Of a DNA stretch of 64,000 nt, positions 38,248-46,795 are shown one piece after another. This stretch comes from Streptomyces melanogenes (GTDB lineage: Bacteria; Actinomycetota; Actinomycetes; Streptomycetales; Streptomycetaceae): NCBI RefSeq assembly GCF_014649795.1, contig NZ_BMTS01000001.1, positions 1-64,000 on the forward strand. Direction: 5' to 3'. A model generated the notes under the pieces. It had not been told where the DNA came from. It worked only from the letters and a program-made list of their open reading frames with translations, and did no database searches. Position 1 is the stretch's first letter; each line of letters begins with the position of its first letter. The position numbers and the translations under genes are program-made.

Positions 38248-39254
38248 CGCTCCTCCTCGGCCGGGCGGGCCAGCTTGGCGAGCAGTCCGGTGAGCACGTC
38301 GGGGGAGAGGGTGAGGCTGTCGATCCGGGGCAGGTTCTCGGCGAGCCGGGTCGCGGTGAGCGCGTGGAGCGTCGCCGTGTCGACGTCGGCGTGCACCCGC
38401 AGCCAGGCGGCCTGGGCCTGGGCGCGGGCCTCGCCGGTGGTGCGGGCAGCCTCGGCCTCGGCCCGGGCGAGCCGGACCGTACGGGCGGCCTCGGCCTCGG
38501 CGCGTACACCGTCGGCGGCCGCGTTCTCCTCGGCCTCGCGGCGGGCGTTGGTGCCGCGCTGCTCGACCAACTGCTCCTCCCTGCGGGCGAGTTCGACCTT
38601 GCTGGCGAGCTCGTTCTCGGCGATCGTGCGCTCGCGCTCGACGGCCACCGCCCGGCGCTCGTACGTCGCCCGGTCGGCCTCCTGCTGGATCTGCTCGCGG
38701 GCCGGGGTGCGCAGCGCCCGCTCCACCTCCGGCTCGGGGCGGATGGCGACCACCCGGACCGCCACCACCTCGATGCCGGTGGCTGGCAGCCGGGGCTCGG
38801 CCGCCAGCCCGGCCGAGATCCGCTCGCGCACCGACGCCACCCCGTCGACCAGGGCCGCCGCGAGCGGGGTGCGGGCGAGCACGTCGAGCGCGTGCTGCTG
38901 GGCGGTCTCGGTGAGCAGCGTGGACAGCTGCTCCAGCGGGGCGCCGCGCCACACACCGCTGTCCGGGTCGATCGAGAAGTCGAGCCGGGCGGCGGCGACG
39001 GCCGGGTCGCTGATCCGGTACGTGACGGTGGCCTGCACGGTGACGTCCTGGAAGTCGGACGTCCGGGCGTGGAAGGCCATCGCCAACTCGCGGTCGTCGA
39101 CCGGCACTTCGGAGAGCGCGGCGGACAGCGGCCGGAACCAGAAGCTGAGCCCGGGCCCGTCGTGGACGAGCCGGCCGCGCTTGTGGTGGCGGATGTGCGC
39201 GGTGGGCGCGGAGCGCGCGTGGCGCCAGCCGAACCGGCGGTTGATGTCGGCCAT
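38244..39254 (-). CDS. SPFH (stomatin/prohibitin)-domain protein
   Basis: This 336-residue SPFH/band-7 protein begins RFGWRHARSAPTAHIRHHKRGRLVHDGPGLSFWFRPLSAALSEVPVDDREL. It continues with the SPFH core and a long coiled coil (about 200-285, rich in E, A, R, repeating EAEAARTV). No transmembrane segment is visible, so it would attach to the membrane peripherally. SPFH proteins form rings that organise membrane microdomains and proteases. AGAGGG is 6 bases before the ATG. The promoter holds a nested dyad at 39274-39322. The NAD-kinase-like gene is coupled to it. Confidence 0.82.
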   Translation of the reverse strand: MADINRRFGWRHARSAPTAHIRHHKRGRLVHDGPGLSFWFRPLSAALSEVPVDDRELAMAFHARTSDFQDVTVQATVTYRISDPAVAAARLDFSIDPDSGVWRGAPLEQLSTLLTETAQQHALDVLARTPLAAALVDGVASVRERISAGLAAEPRLPATGIEVVAVRVVAIRPEPEVERALRTPAREQIQQEADRATYERRAVAVERERTIAENELASKVELARREEQLVEQRGTNARREAEENAAADGVRAEAEAARTVRLARAEAEAARTTGEARAQAQAAWLRVHADVDTATLHALTATRLAENLPRIDSLTLSPDVLTGLLAKLARPAEEER

Positions 39255-39273
39255 GGTGGGACCCTCTCTTTTT

Positions 39274-39322
39274 TCGTCATGGCGACGATATTGGGTGTCC
39301 GTCGATATCGTCAAGATGACGA
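39274..39322. promoter_or_regulatory. Nested inverted-repeat operator before the SPFH gene
   Basis: TCGTCAT-3-GACGATAT, a 13-bp spacer, then ATATCGTC-3-ATGACGA: two inverted repeats sharing one centre (39298). It lies 20-68 bases before the SPFH ATG, so a repressor would block transcription. No regulator gene adjoins it. Confidence 0.75.
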
Positions 39323-39670
39323 AAGGGCTCGCGCGGCCCCGCCCGGTGGCGCGGGCCAGGGCGGTGCGGGCCACCGGGTCGTCGCGCAGGGCCGCGCCCA
39401 GGACCGCGGTGGGACCGTCGCGGTCCTGGCGTCCGGGCCGCCGGGGCGAGGGCAGGGCGACGAGCAGGGGCGGGCGAACGGCGTGCGCCGTCTCGAAGGC
39501 GGGCGACATGCGCCGATGCTGACAACCGGGACATCGCCGGTCAACGGCCGGGAGTTAAGCCTGTGTGGCATTCCTGCGAACCTGCTCAGACCGAGGTGCG
39601 CGAGGCCCCGAAGGCGCCGCGCGGGGGCTGTGCGACGCACGGTTTTACCCGTCCGGTATCCGCGAAGCCG

Positions 39671-39700
39671 TTGACATGTACCGGCCGCGTCGTGAATCTT
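39671..39700 (+). promoter_or_regulatory. Promoter for the GH31 gene
   Basis: TTGACA (39671-39676), an 18-bp spacer and AATCTT (39695-39700) resemble a housekeeping sigma promoter, giving a 5' leader of about 110 bases before the chosen TTG start. Confidence 0.5.
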
Positions 39701-39815
39701 GATGCTCGAAACTCCACCGTTCCAAGCATGAATGCGCACGCATAGCCCCCTCGTTGTTCGGAAGTGGCTTCGGAACCAGCTTCCCGAGCGGCTCGGTACG
39801 AACGGAGAACACTCC

Positions 39816-42476
39816 TTGCGGAACCTTCGACACCGCCGGGGGAGAGTGGCCGCCGCCGTGCTCGCGGCGGCCGCGCTCACCCTCACCGCGCTCACGGTCC
39901 CGGCCGCCTCGGCGGCCGACGCCGCCCCGCCCTCCGGCACCCTCGACGGCACCTCCAAGAGCGTCACCTGGCAGAGCCCGGTCTACCCCAAGGGCACGGT
40001 CGGCTCGCCCGACAAGTGCGGCACCCCGGCCGAGGACCCGTCCAACGCCGTCTGCGCCCGCTTCGACCTGACGGTGAACCCGCCGGCCGGCGAGTGGGAC
40101 GACAACCCCGAGGGCGGGATCCCCGTCTCCATCCAGTGGGAGAAGCCCACCGACGACTTCGACCTCTACATCTACGACTCGGCGGGCAAGAAGGTCGCCG
40201 AGAGTGCCGGGACCGCCGACCCCGAGGCGACGGTCATCCCCAAGGCGTCGGGCACGTACCACGTGGTCGTCGTCCCGTACGACGTGCACGACAACTCCTT
40301 CACGGGCAAGGCCTATCTGCCCGAGGCGAGCGACGCCGGGAACCTGACCGGTTTCACCGGCGGACACGGTACGTACGAGATCGCGGCGGGCGCGCTCAAG
40401 GCCCGCGCCGAGTTCTTCGAGGACGACACCCTGCGGCTGCAGGCCTCGCCCGACGGTGTCCTCGCGGACCCGCCGGGCAGCCGCATGATCCAGCACCAGC
40501 CGAAGCCGCGGCGGGCGACCAGTTCCTTCGACGCGGGCGCCTACTACGGGATCCGCGCCAAGGACACCGTCCTGCGCGTCTACAAGAAGCCCCTGCGGTT
40601 CGGGCTCTACAAGGCCGACAACCGCACCGCGCTCTGGCAGGAGGCCGACCCGCTGCGCTGGACCACCGGCGGTCTGCGGCAGAGCCTGGCGCGCGGCGCC
40701 ACCGAGCAGTTCTTCGGCGGCGGCGAGCAGAACGGCAGCTTCTCGCACCGCGACCAGGTGATGAACGTCGGCAACAACACCAACTGGAACGAGGGCGGCT
40801 ACAACAACTCCCAGCCGTTCTACGTCTCCTCGGCCGGCTACGGCGTCTTCCGCAACACCTTCGCGCCGGGCGTCTACGACTTCGGCCCCCACGTCCGCAC
40901 CGGCCAGCAGGAACGGCGCCTGGACGCCTACTACTTCACCGGTGACGTGAAGTCCGTGATCGGCAAGTACACCTCGCTGGTCGGCAAGCCGTTCATGCCG
41001 CCGGTGTACGGGCTGGAGCCCGGCGACTCCGACTGCTATCTGCACAACGCCAACCGGGGCGAGCGGCACACCCTGGACGCGCTGAAGGTCGCCGACGGGT
41101 ACGTGCAGAACCAGATGCCGCTCGGCTGGATGCTCGTCAACGACGGCTACGGCTGCGGCTACGAGAACCTCGCCGAGACCGGCCAGGGCCTCCAGGCGCA
41201 CAACGCCCAGCTGGGCCTGTGGACCCAGGACGGCCTGGACAAGCTCGCCGACCAGGTCAAGGCGGGCCAGCGGGTCGCCAAGCTCGACGTCGCCTGGGTC
41301 GGCAACGGCTACGGCTTCGCCCTCAACGCCTGCGACCAGGCGAAGGCGGGCATCGAGGACAACAGCGACGCCCGCGGCTTCGTCTGGTTGCCGGTCTCCT
41401 GGGCGGGCGCCCAGCGCTGCGGCGTCCTGTGGAGCGGCGACCAGAAGCTGAGCTGGGACTACATCCGCTGGCAGATCCCCACCTACGCGGGCGCCACGCT
41501 CTCCGGCATCGCCTACAACACCGGTGACGTCGGCAGCATCTTCGCCCACGACCCGAAGATGTACGCCCGCGACCTCCAGTGGAAGGCCTTCCTTCCCGCG
41601 ATCATGACGATGGACGGCTGGTCGAGCGACCTCACCACCAAGAAGCCGCACGACCAGCAGCCGTGGCTGGACGGTGAGCCGTACACCTCCATCAACCGCA
41701 AGTACCTCCAGCTGAAGGAGCGGCTCATCCCGTACATGTACGGGCTCTCCAAGGACGCCACGAAGACCGGCGTCGGCGCGGTCCGGCCGCTGTCGCTCGA
41801 ATACCCGGACGACCCCAACACGCTGGGTCCGAACGCCAGGTACGAGTTCCTGGCGGGTCCGGACTTCCTGGTCGCCCCGGTCTACAGCGACACCGAGGTG
41901 CGCGACGGCATCTATCTGCCCAAGGGCACCTGGACGGACTACTGGACGGGCAAGACCTACCAGGGTCCGACCACGATCAACGGCTACAAGGCGCCGCTCG
42001 ACACCCTTCCCCTGTTCGTGAAGGGCGGCTCGATCGTCCCGATGTGGCCGAAGGGCACGCTGTCCTGGCAGACCCGGGACAAGGGCGAGCTGGACTACGA
42101 CATCTACCCGCAGGCGGGGAAGTCCGCGTACACGCTGTACGAGGACGACGGCGTGACCCGGCAGTTCGCCCAGGGCTCGTCGGCCACGCAGCGGGTCCAG
42201 GTGCACTCGACGGGCCGGGGCTCGGTCATCGAGGTCGGCCCCAGCGTGGGCAGCTACACGGGCAAGCCCGCCGCTCGCGCGTACCGCTTCACGGTGCACG
42301 CGAAGTCCGCGCCGGCGGCCGTCGCCGTGGGTGGCGACCGGCTGCACCGCTACGGCTCCGCGCAGGAGCTTTCGGCGGCTGGCTCGGGCTGGTTCTACGA
42401 CAGCAAGACGGGAGTGACGGAGGTGAAGACCGCCTCGGTCCAGACCGCGCGCGGCTTCACGGTCACGCTCGGCTGA
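39816..42476 (+). CDS. Secreted GH31 alpha-glycosidase-like enzyme
   Basis: The 886-residue exported protein has a signal peptide (LRHRRGRVAAAVLAAAALTL, cut near ASAADA). A PPC-like beta domain follows at about 50-160 (VSIQWEKPTDDFDLYIYDSAGKKVAES), then a GH31 barrel. The barrel shows QFFGGGEQNGSFSHRD, the nucleophile region KLDVAWVGNGY, the acid/base segment VLWSGDQKLSWDYIRWQIPT and LAGPDFLVAPVYSD. A C-terminal beta domain includes DYDIYPQAGKSAYTLYEDDG. The TTG at 39816 has ACGGAGAAC upstream. An earlier ATG (39732) would place a charged 28-residue extension before the signal. It likely degrades alpha-linked glucans or xylosides outside the cell. Confidence 0.88.
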   Translation: MRNLRHRRGRVAAAVLAAAALTLTALTVPAASAADAAPPSGTLDGTSKSVTWQSPVYPKGTVGSPDKCGTPAEDPSNAVCARFDLTVNPPAGEWDDNPEGGIPVSIQWEKPTDDFDLYIYDSAGKKVAESAGTADPEATVIPKASGTYHVVVVPYDVHDNSFTGKAYLPEASDAGNLTGFTGGHGTYEIAAGALKARAEFFEDDTLRLQASPDGVLADPPGSRMIQHQPKPRRATSSFDAGAYYGIRAKDTVLRVYKKPLRFGLYKADNRTALWQEADPLRWTTGGLRQSLARGATEQFFGGGEQNGSFSHRDQVMNVGNNTNWNEGGYNNSQPFYVSSAGYGVFRNTFAPGVYDFGPHVRTGQQERRLDAYYFTGDVKSVIGKYTSLVGKPFMPPVYGLEPGDSDCYLHNANRGERHTLDALKVADGYVQNQMPLGWMLVNDGYGCGYENLAETGQGLQAHNAQLGLWTQDGLDKLADQVKAGQRVAKLDVAWVGNGYGFALNACDQAKAGIEDNSDARGFVWLPVSWAGAQRCGVLWSGDQKLSWDYIRWQIPTYAGATLSGIAYNTGDVGSIFAHDPKMYARDLQWKAFLPAIMTMDGWSSDLTTKKPHDQQPWLDGEPYTSINRKYLQLKERLIPYMYGLSKDATKTGVGAVRPLSLEYPDDPNTLGPNARYEFLAGPDFLVAPVYSDTEVRDGIYLPKGTWTDYWTGKTYQGPTTINGYKAPLDTLPLFVKGGSIVPMWPKGTLSWQTRDKGELDYDIYPQAGKSAYTLYEDDGVTRQFAQGSSATQRVQVHSTGRGSVIEVGPSVGSYTGKPAARAYRFTVHAKSAPAAVAVGGDRLHRYGSAQELSAAGSGWFYDSKTGVTEVKTASVQTARGFTVTLG

Positions 42477-42491
42477 CCCGACGGGCAGCGG

Positions 42492-42523
42492 GGGCCGCAC
42501 CGGAGTCTCCGGTGCGGCCCTTC
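42492..42523. terminator. Terminator between GH31 and CGNR genes
   Basis: A perfect 14-bp GC-rich inverted repeat (42492-42505 with 42507-42520) lies 15 bases after the GH31 stop and 5 bases from the CGNR stop. It can serve both convergent transcripts. Confidence 0.8.
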
Positions 42524-42527
42524 GTCG

Positions 42528-43115
42528 TCACCGCCCGGCCGTCGGGTGGGTGCGCGCGTAGTGGCGGCGGGCGCGGTCGCGGTTGCCGCAGTCGCCCGAG
42601 CTGCACCAGCGGCGGGTGCCCGCGCGCGTACGGTCCAGGAAGAACCAGCCGCAGCCGGGGCCCGCGCAGCGCCGGACCCGGGAGGCGGTGGGCCCGGAGA
42701 GCAGCTCCTCGGCGTGCAGGGCGAGGGTGTGGCACAGATCCGTGAGGTCCCGGGTGCCCGGCTCCCACCGCAGCGGCAGCACGGGCGGCAGGGCGGCCGC
42801 CTCGCGGGCCCGCAGCAGGGCGTGACGCAGTGCCCGCCAGGCGGGGGCGGGCGGCGCCTCCCCGTCCACCAAGGCGTCCAGGACCGCTTCGAGCACGTCG
42901 CGCAGTGCGACCAGCTCGGCCAACTCAGCGTCGTCGACGGGTAGTTCACCGTCCGGTACGGCCGGGAAGACCTCCGCCGTCACGGCCCAGCGCAGCCAGC
43001 CCGCCGCATCGCTCACGCGCTCGGCGCGGCGGGCCGGTTCGGTGCGCCAGGCCACGGTGTTGACGAAGTCGAGGACCGGGTGGCCGCCGATGAAGGAGGG
43101 CTGCTTCTCGCTCAC
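42528..43115 (-). CDS. CGNR zinc-finger transcriptional regulator
   Basis: This 195-residue protein has the ABATE-like N-terminal domain (PVLDFVNTVAWRTEPARRAERVSDAAGWLRWA) and the C-terminal CGNR zinc finger (RRCAGPGCGWFFLDRTRAGTRRWCSSGDCGNRDRARRHYAR) with four zinc cysteines and the CGNR tetrad. These proteins act as stress-linked DNA-binding regulators in actinobacteria. GTG 43115 is divergent from the AzlCD genes; a dyad at 43145-43174 sits between, so it probably controls itself and azlCD. Confidence 0.88.
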   Translation of the reverse strand: MSEKQPSFIGGHPVLDFVNTVAWRTEPARRAERVSDAAGWLRWAVTAEVFPAVPDGELPVDDAELAELVALRDVLEAVLDALVDGEAPPAPAWRALRHALLRAREAAALPPVLPLRWEPGTRDLTDLCHTLALHAEELLSGPTASRVRRCAGPGCGWFFLDRTRAGTRRWCSSGDCGNRDRARRHYARTHPTAGR

Positions 43116-43144
43116 CGGCCCATCGTAGGCGCGGAGTCGAAAAA

Positions 43145-43174
43145 CTAACGAGCTAGAGTGCTTATGCTTGTTAG
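43145..43174. promoter_or_regulatory. Operator-like dyad in the CGNR/AzlC promoter
   Basis: CTAACGAG and CTTGTTAG form an 8-bp inverted repeat (one mismatch) with a 14-bp spacer containing a TAGAGTGCTTATG promoter-like core. It is 11 bases before the AzlC start. Confidence 0.65.
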
Positions 43175-43184
43175 CGTGCCCCGC

Positions 43185-43892
43185 ATGGACACTCAACTGC
43201 CGGACCGCGGCGAGGCGATGCCGCGCGACCGCTTCCACGCGGGACTCAGGGCCGGGGCCGGGCTCGCCGCCGCCGCGTTCCTGATGGCCATCAGCTTCGG
43301 CGCGATCAGCCAGGCGCGGGGCTGGGGCTCGGTCGCCCCGGTCGTCTGCTCGCTGGTGGTCTTCTCGGGCTCGGCGCAGTTCGCGCTGGCCGGGACGCTG
43401 GGCGCGGGCGGCGGCGTGGTCGCGGCCGTCGTCGCGGCGGCCCTGGTCAATGTGCGGTACGTGCCGATGGGCATAGCCGTGGCCCGGGATCTGCGCGGCG
43501 GTCCGCTGCGCCGCGCGGTGGAGGGGCAGGCCGTGGTCGACGGCTCCTGGGCCGCCGCGCACCTCGGTGGCGGGCGGTTCGACCGGGCGTTCCTCTTCGG
43601 CGCGACCGCCGTCCAGTGGCCCGCCTGGGTGGCGGGCACCGCGCTGGGCGTCGTCGTCGCCCCGGACCCCTCGCTCGTGCACCGGCTCGGCCTCGATGTG
43701 CTCACGCCCGGCCTGTTCCTGATCCTGCTCCTCGACGAGGTGCGCCGCGACCGCGCGGGCCGACTGCCCGCCGCCCTCGGCGGGGCCGTCGCCGGGGCGC
43801 TGCTGTTCGTCCTGCCGACCGGACCGGCCCTGATCGGCGCGGCGGCCGCCGCGCTGCTCGCCCTGCGCACCACCCGGGAGGCCGTCCGATGA
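43185..43892 (+). CDS. azlC: AzlC-family branched-chain amino acid exporter subunit
   Basis: This 235-residue membrane protein has the AzlC family core (GLAAAAFLMAISFGAISQARGWGSVAPVVCSLVVFSGSAQFALAGTLGAGG) and LVNVRYVPMGIAVA, with seven hydrophobic segments. Together with AzlD it exports branched-chain or related amino acids and analogues. The ATG at 43185 (or GTG 43176) lies very close to the promoter dyad, implying a short leader. Its stop overlaps the azlD ATG. Confidence 0.86.
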   Translation: MDTQLPDRGEAMPRDRFHAGLRAGAGLAAAAFLMAISFGAISQARGWGSVAPVVCSLVVFSGSAQFALAGTLGAGGGVVAAVVAAALVNVRYVPMGIAVARDLRGGPLRRAVEGQAVVDGSWAAAHLGGGRFDRAFLFGATAVQWPAWVAGTALGVVVAPDPSLVHRLGLDVLTPGLFLILLLDEVRRDRAGRLPAALGGAVAGALLFVLPTGPALIGAAAAALLALRTTREAVR

Positions 43893-44197
43893 TCGTGTGG
43901 ACGGCGATCGGCACCGTAGCGGTGCTCGGATTCGCGCTCAAGGGAGTCGGGCCCGCGCTGCTCGGCGGCCGTGAACTGGCCCCGCGCACCCGCTCGTTGC
44001 TCGCCCAGCTGGCGCCCGCGCTGCTCGCCGGGTTCGTCGTGGTGGCGGTCGCGGGCCGGGACTGGGCGGCCGTCGACGGCACGGTCCTCGGCGGACTCGC
44101 CGTCGCCCTCGGCCTGCGCCTGGGCCGGGCCCCGCTGCCGGTGGCCCTGGTGGGCGCGGTGGTGGCGACGGCCCTGCTCAGGGTGGTGACGGGTTAG
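43889..44197 (+). CDS. azlD: AzlD-family exporter subunit
   Basis: This 102-residue protein with three or four hydrophobic segments (IVWTAIGTVAVLGFALKGVGPALLGGRELAPRTRSLLAQLAPALLAGFVVV) matches the AzlD family. It is the small partner of AzlC and overlaps it by ATGA. The pair is placed under the CGNR regulator's divergent promoter. Confidence 0.85.
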   Translation: MIVWTAIGTVAVLGFALKGVGPALLGGRELAPRTRSLLAQLAPALLAGFVVVAVAGRDWAAVDGTVLGGLAVALGLRLGRAPLPVALVGAVVATALLRVVTG

Positions 44198-44210
44198 GGA
44201 TCCGGTGCGC

Positions 44211-45095
44211 TCAGACCGGCACGTGGACCGGTTCCGGCGTGCGCGGGGCCGGGACCTGGACCGGCTCCGCGCCGGTCAGCATGATCACACCGCGCGCGGC
44301 GACCGCCGCCGCGGCCGCCGCCGTGAGCCAGCCGAGCGGCCCGCCGTGGAATCGCTCGCCGAGCAGCGCCACGCCGATCACGGCGGCCGCCGCCGGGTTG
44401 GCGAGGTTCACCACGGCGAGGGGCGCGGCGAGCCCGCCCCGGAAGGCGGCCTGCGAGAGCAGCAGCCCGCCCACCGCGAACGCCGCCACGAGCACGGCGA
44501 GCAGGGTGGTCTGCCACCAGGCCATCGGCCCGCCCGGCAGTTCGCGGGCGAGCGAGGCGGTGACGGTCTGGGTGAGCGCGGACGCCACGCCCGAGGCGAC
44601 GCCGGAGGCGGTGGCGTGACCGAGCCCGACGCGGCCGGAGCCGGATCCGGCGCGGGAGGCCACCGCGATCAGGAGCGCGGTGGCCGCCGCCACGGCGAGC
44701 CCCTCGCGCAGGCTCAGCGCGTCGCCGGGCGTCGCGGGCCCGGTCACCGCGATCAGACCGGTCAGTCCGGCGAGCGTCCAGGCGGCGCCGCGCCATTCGC
44801 GCCGGGTGACCCGGCGGCGCTGGTAGTACGCGCCGATCGGCAGCGCCGCGACCAGCGTGAGCGCGCCCAGCGGCTGGACCAGGGTGAGCGGGCCGTAGTG
44901 GAGGGCGGCGACGTGCATCAGCGCGCCGCCCGCGTTGAGCCCGACGGCCCACCACCACTGGGGCCGGGCGAGCAGGGCGGCGAGTCCGCCGCCCCCGTTC
45001 GCGGAGGCCAGCCGGGACTGGGCGACGGCGGCGAGGGCGTACCCGGCGGCCGAGGCGAGCGAGAGCAGGATGGCGAGGACCGCGGACTCGTTCAT
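44211..45095 (-). CDS. EamA/DMT-like integral membrane protein
   Basis: This 294-residue protein has ten hydrophobic segments (ESAVLAILLSLASAAGYALAAVAQSRLAS, WWWAVGLNAGGALMHVAALHYGPLTLVQPLGALTLVAALPIGAY). The layout is that of the drug/metabolite transporter superfamily, close to the Mg transporter/NIPA-like branch often seen in Streptomyces. Its ATG overlaps the stop of the PAP2-like gene. Substrate unknown. Confidence 0.78.
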   Translation of the reverse strand: MNESAVLAILLSLASAAGYALAAVAQSRLASANGGGGLAALLARPQWWWAVGLNAGGALMHVAALHYGPLTLVQPLGALTLVAALPIGAYYQRRRVTRREWRGAAWTLAGLTGLIAVTGPATPGDALSLREGLAVAAATALLIAVASRAGSGSGRVGLGHATASGVASGVASALTQTVTASLARELPGGPMAWWQTTLLAVLVAAFAVGGLLLSQAAFRGGLAAPLAVVNLANPAAAAVIGVALLGERFHGGPLGWLTAAAAAAVAARGVIMLTGAEPVQVPAPRTPEPVHVPV

Positions 45096-45994
45096 CGCAG
45101 CGCCTCCGCGAGCCGGTCGGCGTCGGCCTGCTGGGGGACGCCCGTGCGCCCGGAGGTCAGGGCAGATTCCGGGGCACGGGCGGGTTCGGGGGCCACGGCG
45201 GGCCGGGGCGCGGGGCTCCGGCGCACGTGGACGGCGACGGTACGGCCGCCGCGTACCGCCTTCGGACGCGGTACGAGGGAGAGGGCGGCGCCGAGCAGCG
45301 CGGTGGCGACGAGCGCGTCCAGCCAGTAGTGGTTGGCGGTGCCGACGATCACCAGCAGGGTGAGCGCCGGGTGCAGCAGCCACAGCCACCGCCACCGGCC
45401 GCGGGTCGCCGCGATGAGGCCGATCGCCACCATCAGCGCCCACCCGAAGTGCAGCGACGGCATCGCCGCGAACTGGTTGGCCATGGTGTCCGTGTCCGGC
45501 TTCGCCGAGTACACCGACGGCCCGTACACCTGCGCGGTGTCCACCAGCCCGGCCGACGCCAGCATCCGGGGCGGCGCCAGCGGCAGCAGGATGTGCAGGG
45601 CGAGCGCGGCCGTGGTCACCAGCGCCAGGACCCGGCGGGACCAGAGGTAGTGGGCGGGCCGCTTCACGTACAGCCAGACCAGGAAGGCGACCGTCGCGGG
45701 GAAGTGGACGGCCGCGTAGAAGGTGTTGGCGACCTGGATCAGGGTCTCGTCGTGGAGCAGGAGCCGCTGGACCGCGCCCTCGCCGGGCAGGTGGAGCGCG
45801 CGCTCCCAGTCCCAGACGCGGTCGGCGTTGTGGAAGGCGCGCGTCTCGTGGCCGTTCGCCAGCTGCCGGCCGAACTTGTACACGACGAAGAGCGCGGTCA
45901 CGAGCAGCAGCTCGCGCACCAGGGGCGGCCGGGAGGTACCGGTCGTCTCCGGTCCGGTGGGACGCCGGGTCCCTGGACGTATACCGGCAGCCAT
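45092..45994 (-). CDS. PAP2-superfamily membrane phosphatase (inositolphosphotransferase-like)
   Basis: This 300-residue membrane protein has about six hydrophobic segments and a PAP2-like active site with PSLHFGWALMVAIG and NHYWLDALVATALLG. The N-terminal half (RAFHNADRVWDWERALHLPGEGAVQRLLLHDETLIQVANTFYAAVHFP) fits the Aur1/Ipt1-like branch found in actinobacteria. It likely acts on lipid-linked phosphates outside the membrane. The start at 45994 has AAAGGGG upstream. The C-terminal 60 residues are Pro/Ala/Arg-rich. It is followed, overlapping by 4 bp, by the DMT gene, and faces a TetR gene. Confidence 0.8.
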   Translation of the reverse strand: MAAGIRPGTRRPTGPETTGTSRPPLVRELLLVTALFVVYKFGRQLANGHETRAFHNADRVWDWERALHLPGEGAVQRLLLHDETLIQVANTFYAAVHFPATVAFLVWLYVKRPAHYLWSRRVLALVTTAALALHILLPLAPPRMLASAGLVDTAQVYGPSVYSAKPDTDTMANQFAAMPSLHFGWALMVAIGLIAATRGRWRWLWLLHPALTLLVIVGTANHYWLDALVATALLGAALSLVPRPKAVRGGRTVAVHVRRSPAPRPAVAPEPARAPESALTSGRTGVPQQADADRLAEALR

Positions 45995-46069
45995 TCTCCG
46001 GCCCCTTTGAGCAAGAAATCGAGCAGAAATCGGACAAGCAAACGTAGGAAGGCTAGATCGGATTTCATC

Positions 46070-46101
46070 GAGACGCAAACGTCTCGATACGTTTGCGTCT
46101 C
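46070..46101. promoter_or_regulatory. TetR operator, perfect 12-bp inverted repeat
   Basis: GAGACGCAAACG and CGTTTGCGTCTC flank an 8-bp spacer (TCTCGATA). It is 61 bases before the TetR ATG and 75 before the PAP2 start, so it can control both. Confidence 0.85.
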
Positions 46102-46162
46102 GGTTGAGCGGCGCCTACTCTCGTATGTGCAGGAGCAGGGCCCCACGCACCGGAGGAACGGG

Positions 46163-46762
46163 ATGTCGACGCAGGCCGCGACGGCCGCCGCACGCCGCAG
46201 CAAGATCAGCCCCGAGCGGGAGCTGGAGCTGTACGAGGCGGTGCTCGACCTGCTGCGCGAGGGCGGCTACGACGCCGTGACCATGGAGGGCGTCGCCGCG
46301 CGCACCAAGTGCGGCAAGGCCACGCTCTACCGCCAATGGAAGTCCAAGCCGGTCCTGGTCACGGCGGCGCTCGGAGCGAGCCGCTGCTCGTTCTTCACCG
46401 GGATCGACACCGGCACGCTCGCCGGCGACCTGCGCGAGGCGGCGCGGGCGGCCTCGCGCCGCAAGGGCCGCGACACCGAGCTGATGGAGGCCGTCGGCCA
46501 GGCCTATGTGATGCACCCCGACCTGCGCGAGGCGCTGCGCGAGACCGTGCTGAACCCGGAGATCGCCGCGCTCGACGCGATGGTGCGGCGCGGGGTCGAG
46601 CGCGGCGAGGTGGCCGCGGACAACCGCGCCGCCGACTTCGTCGCCCCGGCGTTCATGGGCGTCCTGCGCGTCGAGCGGCTCTTCGAGGACCGCTTCACGG
46701 AGGCGGAGGCCCTGCCGGAGTTCCTGGAAGCGGTGATCCTTCCGGCCCTGGGCGTCAGCTGA
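46163..46762 (+). CDS. TetR-family regulator
   Basis: This 199-residue repressor has an N-terminal HTH (LELYEAVLDLLREGGYDAVTMEGVAARTKCGKATLYRQWKSKPVLVTAAL). The C-terminal ligand domain resembles TetR_C_16-like types. GGAGG precedes the ATG. The perfect dyad upstream, symmetrical and wide enough for a TetR dimer, is most likely its operator, giving control of itself and of the divergent PAP2/DMT operon. A membrane-active compound is a plausible inducer. Confidence 0.9.
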   Translation: MSTQAATAAARRSKISPERELELYEAVLDLLREGGYDAVTMEGVAARTKCGKATLYRQWKSKPVLVTAALGASRCSFFTGIDTGTLAGDLREAARAASRRKGRDTELMEAVGQAYVMHPDLREALRETVLNPEIAALDAMVRRGVERGEVAADNRAADFVAPAFMGVLRVERLFEDRFTEAEALPEFLEAVILPALGVS

Positions 46763-46795
46763 CGCTCAGTCGGTTGCCGTATCCCGTACGGGAGT

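Larger units (their letters stand above)
39255..39815. other. 561-bp divergent region between SPFH and GH31 genes
   Basis: No gene could be supported here. The SPFH frame stays open upstream to 39509, but this is expected from GC content and has no ribosome site. The region holds a strong nested dyad (39274-39322), and a promoter (39671-39700) for the rightward glycosidase. Confidence 0.55.

Noticed and set aside
39255..39509. In-frame extension of the SPFH gene to 39509
   Set aside because: It would run through the operator dyad; no ribosome site, and AGAGGG supports 39254.
39645..42500. 951-codon minus-strand ORF antisense to the GH31 gene
   Set aside because: Shadow frame; the sense strand encodes a complete secreted glycosidase.
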